Below, in pieces: positions 1 to 9,200 of a DNA stretch of 64,000 nucleotides; the first letter of the stretch is position 1; each line of letters opens with the position of its first letter. This DNA comes from CALVLD01 sp964467585 (lineage in GTDB: Bacteria; Bacillota; Clostridia; Christensenellales; CAG-138). The position numbers and the translations under genes were made by a program. The stretch covers positions 1-64,000 of the forward strand of contig CAYXRF010000007.1 in NCBI GenBank assembly GCA_964467585.1, in the 5' to 3' direction. The notes under the pieces were generated by a model, which was not told where the DNA came from, ran no database searches, and worked only from the letters and a program-made list of their open reading frames with translations.

Positions 1-44
1 TTGGGGACTCCGTCCCCAAGCCCCTGCAAGGGACTGCGTCCCTT
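1..44. repeat. Pair of short palindromes (REP-like)
   Basis: Two perfect short hairpins lie side by side: TTGGGGAC (1-8) pairs with GTCCCCAA (12-19), and AAGGGAC (28-34) pairs with GTCCCTT (38-44), followed by GACCC. The pattern resembles the dispersed intergenic palindromes of many Clostridia genomes. The left edge of the window may cut the element. That it is dispersed is an inference, since only one copy is visible. Confidence 0.5.
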
Positions 45-106
45 GACCCGCAAATATAAACCGTTGTTAATTACAACTGCTTAAATCTAATCTATTGATT
101 TTTTTT

Positions 107-144
107 AAGCCGCATATTTGCTCAACAGCGCAAATATGCGGCTT
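107..144. other. 14-bp perfect inverted repeat (hairpin)
   Basis: AAGCCGCATATTTG (107-120) pairs perfectly with 131-144 across a 10-base loop. The T run lies before the stem on the plus strand and only three T follow it, so it is not a textbook terminator in either direction. It may be a bidirectional terminator remnant downstream of the minus-strand gene ending at 279. Confidence 0.45.
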
Positions 145-215
145 TAATTATTGGCTTTTTCTTTGTTTGAAATGGTTTTTTGATATACCTGCCATTTGTT
201 TTTCAAAGGGTTTTA

Positions 216-243
216 GGGAATGCTTTTTTAAAAAAGCGTTCCC
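216..243. terminator. Loopless inverted repeat downstream of pgsA-like gene
   Basis: Two 14-base arms (216-229 and 230-243) pair fully with one G-T pair. The centre is T6/A6, so a transcript from either strand would carry a U-rich side. The site is about 35 bases past the stop codon of the minus-strand gene and is the best terminator candidate for it, though the structure is not canonical. Confidence 0.4.
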
Positions 244-284
244 TAACGTACCTAACGTACCTAACGTACCTATCGTACCTAACG
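242..284. repeat. 9-bp tandem repeat
   Basis: The unit CCTAACGTA is repeated from 242 as four full copies, the fourth with one substitution (CCTATCGTA), plus a partial fifth copy that runs into the stop codon of the minus-strand gene at 279-281. The period is a multiple of three. It looks like replication slippage at the 3' end of the gene. Confidence 0.8.
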
Positions 285-1604
285 CATCTCCGGCTTATCG
301 CCGTCATTAGCGGGGGCTTCGTCGTTTTGAGCGGCATGGGATTTTGAGGTCTTAATTTTTTTATAGACCACAAGGCAGAACGCTCCTGAAGCGGCGATTG
401 CCAGCGCGTATATTACGGCGGAGACGATAAAGCCTGCGGACGCGGGATCATCGGCGCTCACGCCAAATGCTGTGCGAACGACAAGCATGGGGATACTGCC
501 CACAATACTGCCAAGCAGGTAGCGGAAGTATGGCACGCCCGCGGCGCCAAAGTACATACTTACGGGATCAAGCGGCAGAATACCGGTGCCGCGCACATAC
601 AGGGACGACATGAAAGCACCGTTTCTGCCGAAATCGTTAATTCTGCCCATGAGCGGATAATTTTCGGTTATGCGCTGCACCTTAGCCTTGCCGTTTCTTT
701 TTCCTATAAAATAGGGTATGGTAAACGTTATAACAAGCCCGACGAGGTTCAGCAAAAGGGCATAGGGCAGGGGGAACATTATGCCGACGGCAAGCTGTAT
801 CAGCCGCACGCTTGTAATCACAGTAAGACTTTTAAGCACATACAGCAGCAGTATTACCGCCACAGCTATCATGGGATTATGCGGAGTGTATGTAACGATA
901 TCCTGTGGTGTTATTTTAAACAGAAGAAGGCACGCGACTATCACCGCAACAAAAAGTGCTACAAGCACCGTACGCCAGTCAATAACAGTCCATTGGAGAA
1001 CGGAGGCGCCCTTGTGCTCTCTTAAAAGCATGACATACCGCATTGCGTATAGAAGGAGTGACAGCAAAATTGAGGTTATGCATACGCCCGATATTATGTA
1101 TGACGCCAACGACGGCATACCGGGAAGCAGCAAATGCAAGCCCATGCTAACATACAGAATGCCTGTGCTAAGCTTGCCATACCACCTTGCGCTGTGAATC
1201 TCACCTGTTTTTTTGAGCACAAACAGCCCCATCGCTATCATCAGTATCTCTTTTATAAGCAGCACGGCAAGCACATATCTCATGGATATGCTTGTTATGG
1301 CAATGCACAAAACCACCGCCGCCTGCGTCAGCTTGTCGGCTATGGGATCAAGCACCTTGCCCAATCGTGTAATCTGATTGAATTTCCTTGCAATAAAGCC
1401 GTCCGCCACATCGGTAAGCCCCGATATGGCAAGCAGAATAAGCGCTGCGCGATACCTTCCGCAGCCTGCGTATAGATAGACTATCGCGGGTATCATCATC
1501 AGGCGAATTGCAGACAAAATATTGGGTACGGTTAGTATCCTTGACGTCATTCCGTCTTTGGTTTTGACGTCCTCATTGTGTTTGTTGAGTGTTCTGTCGC
1601 TCAT
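279..1604 (-). CDS. pgsA: CDP-alcohol phosphatidyltransferase fused to a VTT (TVP38/DedA-like) domain
   Basis: The N-terminal half (about residues 20-190) is a CDP-alcohol phosphatidyltransferase of the phosphatidylglycerolphosphate synthase type. The full signature D65-x2-D68-G69-x2-A72-R73-x8-G82-x3-D86-x3-D90 is present, so it should be active in joining CDP-diacylglycerol to a polyol phosphate in the membrane. The C-terminal half (about 235-425) is a second multi-span region resembling the SNARE-associated/VTT family (TVP38, DedA), which is linked to lipid scrambling or undecaprenyl-phosphate transport. PgsA is normally about 180-200 residues, so this is a fusion. The ATG at 1604 is preferred over a TTG one codon upstream; AGAGGAA lies just before it. 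The start overlaps the stop of the DUF308 gene, so the two are co-transcribed. Confidence 0.8.
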   Translation of the reverse strand: MSDRTLNKHNEDVKTKDGMTSRILTVPNILSAIRLMMIPAIVYLYAGCGRYRAALILLAISGLTDVADGFIARKFNQITRLGKVLDPIADKLTQAAVVLCIAITSISMRYVLAVLLIKEILMIAMGLFVLKKTGEIHSARWYGKLSTGILYVSMGLHLLLPGMPSLASYIISGVCITSILLSLLLYAMRYVMLLREHKGASVLQWTVIDWRTVLVALFVAVIVACLLLFKITPQDIVTYTPHNPMIAVAVILLLYVLKSLTVITSVRLIQLAVGIMFPLPYALLLNLVGLVITFTIPYFIGKRNGKAKVQRITENYPLMGRINDFGRNGAFMSSLYVRGTGILPLDPVSMYFGAAGVPYFRYLLGSIVGSIPMLVVRTAFGVSADDPASAGFIVSAVIYALAIAASGAFCLVVYKKIKTSKSHAAQNDEAPANDGDKPEMR

Positions 1605-2149
1605 CAATTCCTCTTTGTGTGTATTCTTACTGTGTATAAAACGTTGAAAAGATTCTGCGCGCCGTCAATCACAAGCGCGGCGCCCGCAAATATCATCAGC
1701 AGCTTCACCGCACTGAACGGAACTACAATCAGCACAATTCCGCACGCCATTGTGATTATAGCGGTTATGATAATCATCCACCAGCACGAAAGCCCGAACC
1801 ATCTTGCATCGATTGCGGTTTGAATTTTGAACGCACCGTCTATCAGCACGAATACTCCGACAATTATATCGAAAAAGCGAAGCACTCCGTTTGGTATCAG
1901 AACAAGCAGCAGACCAACTATCAGCATGATTATACCCAGCGCAAGATCAAATTGGAATGCAAGCGCATATGTATCGCGTGTGAAAAAGCTGAGTACCCTG
2001 ACCATGCCGCCGATTATCATCAGCACGCCCGTTATCACGCTGAGAACCTTCAGCGCACTTGACGGAAGCGCGATAAGCGCAATCCCCAACAGTATTATCA
2101 GTATTGATACGGCTATATACCATCCCTTTGCTTGCTTAACTAAGCCCAT
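1604..2149 (-). CDS. DUF308 (HdeD-like) membrane protein
   Basis: This protein of about 181 residues is almost all membrane segments: three pairs of hydrophobic helices separated by short basic loops. The repeated pattern of two helices ending in a Gly-rich turn (LIALPSSALKVL, VLIPNGVLRFFD, VIVVPFSAVKLL) is typical of the DUF308/HdeD family, whose biochemical role is unknown; E. coli HdeD is linked to acid resistance. The ATG at 2149 is chosen because GAGGGCGG lies just upstream and the residues before it are basic and not membrane-like. Its TGA overlaps the start of the phosphatidyltransferase fusion, which suggests a shared envelope or lipid role, but that is inference. Confidence 0.75.
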   Translation of the reverse strand: MGLVKQAKGWYIAVSILIILLGIALIALPSSALKVLSVITGVLMIIGGMVRVLSFFTRDTYALAFQFDLALGIIMLIVGLLLVLIPNGVLRFFDIIVGVFVLIDGAFKIQTAIDARWFGLSCWWMIIITAIITMACGIVLIVVPFSAVKLLMIFAGAALVIDGAQNLFNVLYTVRIHTKRN

Positions 2150-2181
2150 GATCCGCCCTCGATTCGGTCTGTATTGGTTAT

Positions 2182-2209
2182 ATAATAACCTGAAAATGCA
2201 GAATTTCAA
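2182..2209 (-). promoter_or_regulatory. Candidate sigma-A promoter for DUF308/pgsA operon
   Basis: On the minus strand TTGAAA (2209-2204), a 16-base spacer and TATTAT (2187-2182) lie about 35 bases upstream of the DUF308 start codon. Confidence 0.5.
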
Positions 2210-2298
2210 CCGTTTATTGGGTCGATATGTGCAGATTTTACACAAATTTATGAATCTGTTGGTTTATATATTGATTTTCAAGCTGCGATAATTGGCTC

Positions 2299-2326
2299 TT
2301 GAAATATTACTCAAAATGTGCATAAT
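2299..2326 (+). promoter_or_regulatory. Candidate sigma-A promoter for ftsB-ppx-chrA operon
   Basis: TTGAAA (2299-2304), a 16-base spacer and CATAAT (2321-2326) lie 50 bases upstream of the DivIC/FtsB-like start. The gene order downstream is tight, so this probably drives four genes. Confidence 0.5.
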
Positions 2327-2376
2327 GAATATGTTGAGACTTTTGCCTCAAAATGTCTGTGAAACGAGGGCTTATC

Positions 2377-2727
2377 ATGGAATACACGGACGGCAGACGC
2401 AATTCGGGCATAGACTCCGCTCCCGTAAAGCGGTTCTTCAAAAGCAAGCGCGGCAAGCTTATAACAGCGCTTGTCTGTATAGCTTTGGTTTTGGCTTACA
2501 CCGCGGCGATTCTTGCTGTGTTGAGGGGGCAGGAAAGAAAGCTTGCGGAGATAAGCGATAAAAACAACTCTCTGACGGAGGAGCAGGAGTCGCTTGAGCG
2601 TGAGCTTGAAAGGCTTCAGGGGCAGCTTGAATATGTCAACAGTATGGAAGGGCTTTTGCTTTACGCACGGGAATATTTGGGTTATGTTGACCCCAACGAC
2701 ATAATAATCAACCCCGACGGCAATTGA
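2377..2727 (+). CDS. FtsB/DivIC-family septum formation protein
   Basis: This is a small bitopic membrane protein of 116 residues. A basic cytoplasmic segment of about 30 residues (including KRFFKSKRGK) precedes one transmembrane helix (about 29-50), an extracytoplasmic coiled coil (about 52-85, rich in E, L, R and Q heptads) and a short tail with the motif AREYLGYVDPND. This is the standard FtsB/DivIC architecture; the family forms the FtsL-FtsB-FtsQ type divisome subcomplex. The ATG at 2377 is preferred over one at 2353 because GAGGG sits six bases upstream. The Ppx/GppA gene follows after six bases, a common pairing in Clostridia. Confidence 0.85.
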   Translation: MEYTDGRRNSGIDSAPVKRFFKSKRGKLITALVCIALVLAYTAAILAVLRGQERKLAEISDKNNSLTEEQESLERELERLQGQLEYVNSMEGLLLYAREYLGYVDPNDIIINPDGN

Positions 2728-2733
2728 CGGATA

Positions 2734-3612
2734 ATGACTTTGAGAAAATATGCAATAATTGATATTGGCAGCAACTCCGTTCGATATATGGAGGGCTTGG
2801 GCGACAAGCGCGTGTATACAACGCGCCTTGGCAGCGGCTTGGCGGCTTCCGGCGCTCTTTCCTGCGAAAGCATGGCGAAAAGCATCGATGTAATTCGCAC
2901 GCTTGCGTTTGAAGCGCGCTCTCACGGGCTTGAGCCTGTGGCATACGCAACCTCCGCGGTGCGCGATGCGGCAAACGGTGCGCAGTTCGCGGCGGAGGTT
3001 GAACGTGAGTGCGGCGTAAAAGTCGATGTGCTTTCGGGCGAACGTGAGGCAAAATATGCCTTTGTCGGCGCCTTGGGACACGACGCAGGCGGAGGGGTTA
3101 TAGATATCGGCGGTGCGTCAATGCAGATTGTTACCGCATCCTTTGGCAGAAGCTACCCCGTTGGCTGTGTGCGCGGCGGCGATATCGCAAGAGCGACAAT
3201 CGGCGCGGCGGACTGCGATACCAATCCGCTTTTGCAGCGGCAGGCAATTATTGATTACATGAGGGGGGTTGTCGCTCTCCCCCGTATCAGGATAGACCGT
3301 GTTACGGGCGTCGGCGGCACGATTACCACACTTGCGGCTCTAAATATCGGGCTTACCGAGTTTGACGCCGAGGCGGTTCAATCCTCTTTTATTCAAAGGG
3401 AGGACGTTGAACGGCTGATTTTTTCGTTAATCGACATGGGAGCTGCGCGCAAGGAGAATCCTCTGTTAATAAAGCGCCATGATGTAATACTTTATGGAGC
3501 ATACATACTGGCGGAAGCAATGGATATGCTTTTTATATCGCGGATTAGCGTGAGCTGCCGCGACGGTATGGAGGGCTATCTTGCCTATGTCAGCGGGAGT
3601 ATTGTTGAATAA
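2734..3612 (+). CDS. Ppx/GppA family phosphatase (exopolyphosphatase-like)
   Basis: This ASKHA-fold phosphatase has 292 residues. The phosphate-1 loop (IIDIGSNSVR, residues 8-17) and the phosphate-2 loop (VIDIGGASMQ, about 121-130) are intact, as is the acidic stretch SGEREAKYAF that follows the catalytic Glu region in the family. It is the short form, without the C-terminal HD-like domains of E. coli Ppx. Expected activity is hydrolysis of polyphosphate or of pppGpp; sequence alone does not decide which. The stop TAA overlaps the ATG of the next gene (TAATG), indicating translational coupling to the chromate-transporter pair. Confidence 0.88.
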   Translation: MTLRKYAIIDIGSNSVRYMEGLGDKRVYTTRLGSGLAASGALSCESMAKSIDVIRTLAFEARSHGLEPVAYATSAVRDAANGAQFAAEVERECGVKVDVLSGEREAKYAFVGALGHDAGGGVIDIGGASMQIVTASFGRSYPVGCVRGGDIARATIGAADCDTNPLLQRQAIIDYMRGVVALPRIRIDRVTGVGGTITTLAALNIGLTEFDAEAVQSSFIQREDVERLIFSLIDMGAARKENPLLIKRHDVILYGAYILAEAMDMLFISRISVSCRDGMEGYLAYVSGSIVE

Positions 3613-4316
3613 TGACTAAAAAACATATAATCAACCACGATAAAAAGACAATTGTTGACGACGTTGATACGGCTTTGCCCGTAAATGGAACGGACGATGT
3701 ATCAACCGAAGCTGCGGACTGCGGCGCGGACGGCGGCGCGGAAAATCCGTTGTGCTCTTCCCCGCCCTCCCTTTGGAAGCTTTTTACGGCGTTTATCCGC
3801 ATAGGTGCGTTTACATTTGGCGGCGGCTATGCAATGCTGCCCATGCTTGAAACGGAATGCGTTGACAAAACGGGATGGATTACAAAGGAGGAGCTGCTCG
3901 ACTATTTTGCAATTGGGCAATGCACCCCCGGAGTTATCGCCGTCAACACCGCCACCTTTGTGGGCAAAAAGAAGCGCGGCGTGCTTGGCGCGTTTGTAGC
4001 CACGGCGGGGGTAGTTTTGCCCTCGCTTGTGATAATTTGCGTCATTGCGGCGCTTTTGCAGAACTTTGCGGAAATAAGGGTTGTTAAATATGCGTTGCAC
4101 GGCATACGCGTTGCCGTTGGCGTTTTGATACTTAACACAGTGATAAAGCTTGTTCGTGAAAAGCTTAAGGATTGGCTTGGCTATCTGCTTTGCGTGCTTG
4201 CGTTTGTTATTGTCGCTTTTTTCGGCGTGTCACCCGTGTTTATTGTTATCGGCGCGGCGCTTGTGGGTATTGCCCGTTATCTGATATTCCGAAAGCGTGG
4301 GAGGACGGATAAATGA
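3612..4316 (+). CDS. Chromate transporter, first half-subunit (CHR family)
   Basis: This 234-residue membrane protein carries one CHR domain. The family hallmark FGGGYAMLPML is at about residues 71-81 and the second hallmark GQCTPGVIAVNTATFVG lies at about 102-118. Short-chain CHR proteins work as pairs of half-size subunits, and the second half follows immediately. Oddly, about 57 residues precede the domain, rich in Asp, Glu and Ala and predicted disordered and cytosolic; most short-chain CHR subunits begin a few residues before the first helix. No strong ribosome site stands before the ATG, which overlaps the ppx stop, so translation is probably coupled. The substrate (chromate, sulfate or another anion) cannot be told from sequence. 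Confidence 0.85.
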   Translation: MTKKHIINHDKKTIVDDVDTALPVNGTDDVSTEAADCGADGGAENPLCSSPPSLWKLFTAFIRIGAFTFGGGYAMLPMLETECVDKTGWITKEELLDYFAIGQCTPGVIAVNTATFVGKKKRGVLGAFVATAGVVLPSLVIICVIAALLQNFAEIRVVKYALHGIRVAVGVLILNTVIKLVREKLKDWLGYLLCVLAFVIVAFFGVSPVFIVIGAALVGIARYLIFRKRGRTDK

Positions 4317-4936
4317 TTTATCTTATCCTCATATATGAATTTTTTAAGATTGGGCTGTTCGCCGTTGGCGGAGGGCTTGCAACGCTGCCATTTTTGACAG
4401 ACCTTGCCGACAAGTATGAATGGCTTACAAGCGATATGTTGAGCCAGATGGTTGCCGTTTCGGAATCCACGCCCGGTCCGTTGGGTGTGAATATGGCGAC
4501 ATACGCGGGCTATATGGCGGGCTTAGGCACGTTTGGCGATGGCGCTGTGGGACATTTGCTTGCCATTACAACTGCTGTGACCGCAACCGCTTCGCTTGTT
4601 GCGCCCTCCTTCATAATAATACTGATAGTAAGCCGCGCCCTTGAAAAGTATCGCAGCAGCGTACTTGTCGAGAGCGCGTTCTCAGGACTTCGTCCCGCGG
4701 TGGCGGGGCTTATAGCCGCCGCCGCGTGGAGCGTTATCGGTGTAACGCTCTTCAATTTTTCGGCGTGGAGCGGCTTTTCCTCACTGACGCAGGTTGTGCG
4801 TCTGCCTGAAGTAATTATGTTTGCCGCACTTATGGTTGTTACAAACCTCAAGCCGCTGAAAAAGCTGCATCCGCTTTGGATAATCGCCGCTTCCGCCGCG
4901 ATTGGCATAGCGCTTGGCTACATACTTGGGTGGTAG
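4313..4936 (+). CDS. Chromate transporter, second half-subunit (CHR family)
   Basis: This 207-residue protein has one CHR domain, with the hallmark FAVGGGLATLPFL near residue 15 and SESTPGPLGVNMATYAGY around 47-64. It starts inside the end of the preceding half-subunit (ATGA overlap), so the two are made together and should form the antiparallel heterodimer typical of short-chain CHR transporters. It is the last gene of the plus-strand operon and converges with the YibE/F gene. No clear terminator is visible in the 18 bases between the two genes. Confidence 0.87.
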   Translation: MIYLILIYEFFKIGLFAVGGGLATLPFLTDLADKYEWLTSDMLSQMVAVSESTPGPLGVNMATYAGYMAGLGTFGDGAVGHLLAITTAVTATASLVAPSFIIILIVSRALEKYRSSVLVESAFSGLRPAVAGLIAAAAWSVIGVTLFNFSAWSGFSSLTQVVRLPEVIMFAALMVVTNLKPLKKLHPLWIIAASAAIGIALGYILGW

Positions 4937-4954
4937 AAGCTGAAGCTTAGATGT

Positions 4955-6172
4955 TCAATCGTTTGTTTTGACTTCAGCCCCCGTCTCCGTTGGTATCCTC
5001 TTGCCGCGTCCCGCTGTGAACATTGCCGATACGATTGCCGTAAGCGGCACGGTAAGCACCAGACCGAGGCTGCCCGCTATGGCGCGGATAACCTCCATTA
5101 TGGTATCATCATTGTTAAATAGCTGATACGGCTGCATACCCGCAGCGAACATTATTATCATCAGATTGAGTGACGAACCTGCAAAGGCAAGTATCAATGT
5201 GTTTGTCATTGTGCCTATCATGTCGCGCCCGATATTCATGCCCGAACGGAAAAGCTGTTTTGCCCCCATTGAGGGATTGACCTCATGCAGCTCTGTTATC
5301 GCGGAGGATATGCTCATTGAGACGTCCATTACCGCACCCAAAGCGGAAATTAGTATCCCCGCCACAAAAAGTCCGCGCACGTTGAGGGATATGCCCAGAT
5401 ACTGCGACTCGTCAAGCAGCCACTCCGCCTCGCTCATAGTCATGCCCGATACTCCCGCGTAAACGCTGCATATCCATGAGAACAATCCCGCAATCAGCAC
5501 GCCGAGAGCTGTGCCTATCATTGCCGAGAGTGTTTTTTTGCACACGCCGCCAAGCAGTGTAAAGCATATCACCGTAACAAACACGCAAAGCCCCATTGTA
5601 AGCGGCACTGCCGAATAGCCCTTGAGCCAAAGCGGTATAAGCACAAACACAATTGAAACAAGCGTGACGGCAAGCCCTATCAGGCTCATTACGCCCTTCC
5701 ATCTGCCGATTATCGCAACCGCAGCTATGAAAAGTGCAAGCATTATCACAAGCAGCCATGTGTAATCATAATTGATAAGCGCAAGCTGATAGCTGTTTTC
5801 AGAAACCGTTGTGGTGATTGTGGCGGTCATTACCGTGCCCGCCTCGGCAAGCTTTTCGTGCATTGGTCCGAGATAGTTGTTGACCATAACAATATCGCCC
5901 TTGTACTGCCCTGTAAGCACCACCACGTTAAGCGACTGACTGCCGCGCAGCGCCGCCTCCGCGTCATCGTCAACAGTGTAGTTGTCAAACAGCACCTGTG
6001 TGACTCGAACAAGCTCATAGTCGATATAATAATTATCGTTATACTGCCTTGTTCCGCCCCGATTTGCAACGGCAATCGCCGCCGCAAGCAAAACAACACA
6101 CACGGCAATCACCGCAGCGCTGATAAAGAATTGCTTTTTGTTAAAAGGTTTTTTTATACGTTGAGCCTTCAT
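4955..6172 (-). CDS. YibE/F family membrane protein
   Basis: The 405 residues begin with a basic N-terminus and one membrane helix (about 14-36), then an extracytoplasmic domain (about 40-130), then about seven to eight membrane helices to residue 390. The conserved YibE/F stretch is present: GALGAVMDVSMSISSAITE followed by GRDMIGTMTNTLILAFAGSSL. The family is widespread in Firmicutes and has no established biochemical function. It ends with a short basic tail. It stands alone on the minus strand, downstream of the giant dockerin gene and separated from it by a hairpin. No AGGAGG is obvious upstream, so the start is the first ATG with moderate certainty. Confidence 0.8.
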   Translation of the reverse strand: MKAQRIKKPFNKKQFFISAAVIAVCVVLLAAAIAVANRGGTRQYNDNYYIDYELVRVTQVLFDNYTVDDDAEAALRGSQSLNVVVLTGQYKGDIVMVNNYLGPMHEKLAEAGTVMTATITTTVSENSYQLALINYDYTWLLVIMLALFIAAVAIIGRWKGVMSLIGLAVTLVSIVFVLIPLWLKGYSAVPLTMGLCVFVTVICFTLLGGVCKKTLSAMIGTALGVLIAGLFSWICSVYAGVSGMTMSEAEWLLDESQYLGISLNVRGLFVAGILISALGAVMDVSMSISSAITELHEVNPSMGAKQLFRSGMNIGRDMIGTMTNTLILAFAGSSLNLMIIMFAAGMQPYQLFNNDDTIMEVIRAIAGSLGLVLTVPLTAIVSAMFTAGRGKRIPTETGAEVKTND

Positions 6173-6195
6173 GCGCTTATACTCCCCGATAAATG

Positions 6196-6225
6196 GGGCC
6201 GCCCCCCGATTAAGGGAGACGGCCC
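6196..6225 (-). terminator. 12-bp hairpin after the dockerin gene
   Basis: On the minus strand 6225-6214 pairs fully with 6207-6196 when G-U pairs are allowed, around a six-base loop. Only ATTTAT follows instead of a U run, so termination may be inefficient and some reading into the YibE/F gene is possible. Confidence 0.55.
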
Positions 6226-6244
6226 TGTACTTGTTGTGTGATTA

Positions 6245-9200
6245 TCAGCCAACCGTGCTGAGAACATAACGCATAAGCAGCAGTGCGTCTGCAATTGCAA
6301 TCTCACCATTGCCATCGATATCCATGCGCGCTATATACTCGGCAGGATACTCCTGTATCCCCAAGCAATGACGGGCGATGATAAGAGCGTCCTGCATGTC
6401 GATGCTGCCATCGCCGTTTACATCGTTATAGGAGATAACGGGTGTTGTCGCAACAATCTCCGTGCGGTTTCTAACGCGGATACGAGCAATATAACCGCCG
6501 TTGGGATCCTCGGTATCAACGGTTATGGAAGCAAGACCGATTGCGGACACCGTGTCGCCCACATGAATGTCGATCTCGTATTCGCTCATTATATAGCCGT
6601 CGATGAATACGCGTGCGGAGCCTGTGCCGTCGTTAACCATGATTGTTTCAAGCGTGCCGTCCGTAGCATAGCCAAGGGACTCGACCGTGCCGTTGACCTT
6701 TACAAGCGTGCCTGTGTATTGCATGCTCATAGCCTCTGCCGCAGTCAGCTCAGTGGGTTCGACAATCTGCTCCTCAACACCGCCGACAACCTCAATATCA
6801 GTGACAAGCAGCTCGCGCTCGCCATTATAGGAGCCGGTTACGCCGGTTACGCGAACATACTGACCGATGTGGAAGTCGCCCGCAACGGGGAACAGGTTGA
6901 TGCCCGCTGTGTCGTCCTGAACATAGATGCAGTCAAAGAACGCTGTATCCTGATCGTATCCGGAGGCGTTGGATGTGACATAACCCTCAACCGTGAACTT
7001 AATACCCTCGTCTGCGGCGTTAACGTCTGCAATGGGGGTGATTTCGGGCTCGGGGATTATTTTGTTGATAATGTTCATTACCAACTGGAAGTTGCTGTTC
7101 TGAAGCGTTGTTGCGTTTTCAACCTCAACCTGAACCTCGAATGTTGAGAAGAATGTTACGCCGCTGGTGATAAGCCAGCCGCCCGCGTCAAGCGTTTCAA
7201 GAGTCATTACCGTGACGTCGCCCATAGGAACAACAACGGTATCCGTCTCATAAACGGGAACATAGCTGGATGAACCGCCAAAGTTGTCCGTGTAGCTTGC
7301 GCCCCATGTGGTGGAGTAGCCGACTATTACGGGGATGGCGTTTGCGCCCGCTATAACGGGAGCGCCGTTGTAGCAGCTGAAGCTGTTGTTGGTGGTTTCA
7401 AGCACATCCTCAAGCAGCCATACGGGTTCATCATTCCATGTGTAGTTGTAGTTATCCTCGCTTGTGAGGTAGAGACGGTAAGCCTCGTTTGCCTTTTCAA
7501 CGTTGTCTACAACAATACCGTTGGCAATGGTTGTATCAGTGCCGATTGCTGAAAGCAGCCCGTTTGAAATGGTGTATGCCTGCTCCGCCACACTTTCGGG
7601 ATTGCCTCTGTCGGACTTGGAGCAAAGCACGATGTTGCCGCCGTTTGCGGCATATTCGGCAACGGCCGCTATTTCAGCCTCGGTATAAAGGTTTGCTTCG
7701 CCAACGCTTGCCCATCCGTTGTAAGGAACGGTAAGCACCAGCATGGCATAATCCTTTATGTTGTCGTATGTAAGCTCGCCCGCGTGGATGTAGTTGGTGC
7801 GAATGGCGTTCTGTGCGCAAAGCTCGATAAACGCCGCGTCACTGCCCGCGTAGTTGCCGCTTACATAGAAGTTGATGTGACCGTAATCAATGCCTATGTC
7901 GATAAGCTCGGAGGGATCAAGCACTTCAAACTCATAATTGTAGGCAAACTGCATCTGAGTCTCCCCCAGATAGCCCACAACGGTGACAGTGAATGTCTGC
8001 TCGCCAAGCGCGGTGGGGGTGAAGTTGTATGTGAGCACAAGCTCGCTGTTGACGGCGATTGTCCCTGCATTTTCGATAACGTCAAGCACGACTGCCGCAT
8101 TCTGACCGATTGTGAGGCTGTATGTTACGTTGGAGACAACGAACTCAGTCTGCTCATAGTCGTACATGGAAGTGCTGAATGTCATTTCTTCATCCTTGAC
8201 GGGGATAATCGTCTCTGTTGATACGCTGTTGATACCAACCTTGGAGACCTCACCCACCCAAACGGGAGCGGTAACGGCAATGTCGCCGTCCGTCTGGTCT
8301 ACACGGATGTAGTAATAGGAATAATCAGCGGGGAGAGTAACCTCGAATATGGCGCTTGACGCGGTGTATTCCTGACTGTAAGCGGTGATGCCGCCGTTTA
8401 CGATGACGGATACCTTGCCGATTGCCTCGCCATCGGGATCGCTGATGGATACATAGATGTTTACAGCTTCAACAGGGTTTTCATCATCATCGGGAATAAT
8501 CGAACCCATGATCTGATCGTTAAGAGAGTAGTAGATCTCAAGGTTTTTATCCTCTGTGGCATACATGGTCATGTTGCGCATTGCCTCGTATATGCCCTCT
8601 TCAGTGAAGTTGTCGGTGATGATAACATCGCGTGCGGTGTTGGAGTTGCCCCACTTGCCCTTGTGGTTATCCTGATTGTTTGTGGGAGCGACATGCCAGC
8701 CCATATCAAGGGCAAGCGTGTATTGCTCATAGCTGGGCCAATAGGCGGAACCGCCGACCGCGCCCTCGCCGTTGCCAACCTCAACCATTGTGATGAGCTG
8801 ATCCGCGCCTGCGTCATAATAGCCGAAGTTATCAAAGTTACCGAACGTGGTTCCGGGGTGGTTGAACTGATGGATTGTATCGGGGTAGTTTTTGATCATA
8901 TCGTAATACGCAACAAGCCCCGCGCCGCCCTGCACCGTGTAGGTGCTGTTCTGACGGCTTGCAATGCCAACGGAGTTGAATGTGTTCATATGACCGTACT
9001 GACCGCTCCACGTCATTTCAAAACCGCCAATGAATATGACATTGTCCTGAAGTGTGTTGAAGCCGTCTATCGTGGTGGTGTAGTTATACCACTTTGAGTG
9101 ACCGTTTGCCGCCTGCGTGCCGCTCTCAACCTCGTCAAAGTTGGCAAGATTGGAGGAGGTGTCAAAGTAGTTGGAGTGATCGGTAATAGCGACAAAGTCG

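Noticed and set aside
95..310. Plus-strand open frame with NVP repeats
   Set aside because: It reads the 9-bp tandem repeat and a hairpin, has no ribosome site, and overlaps the end of a real gene.
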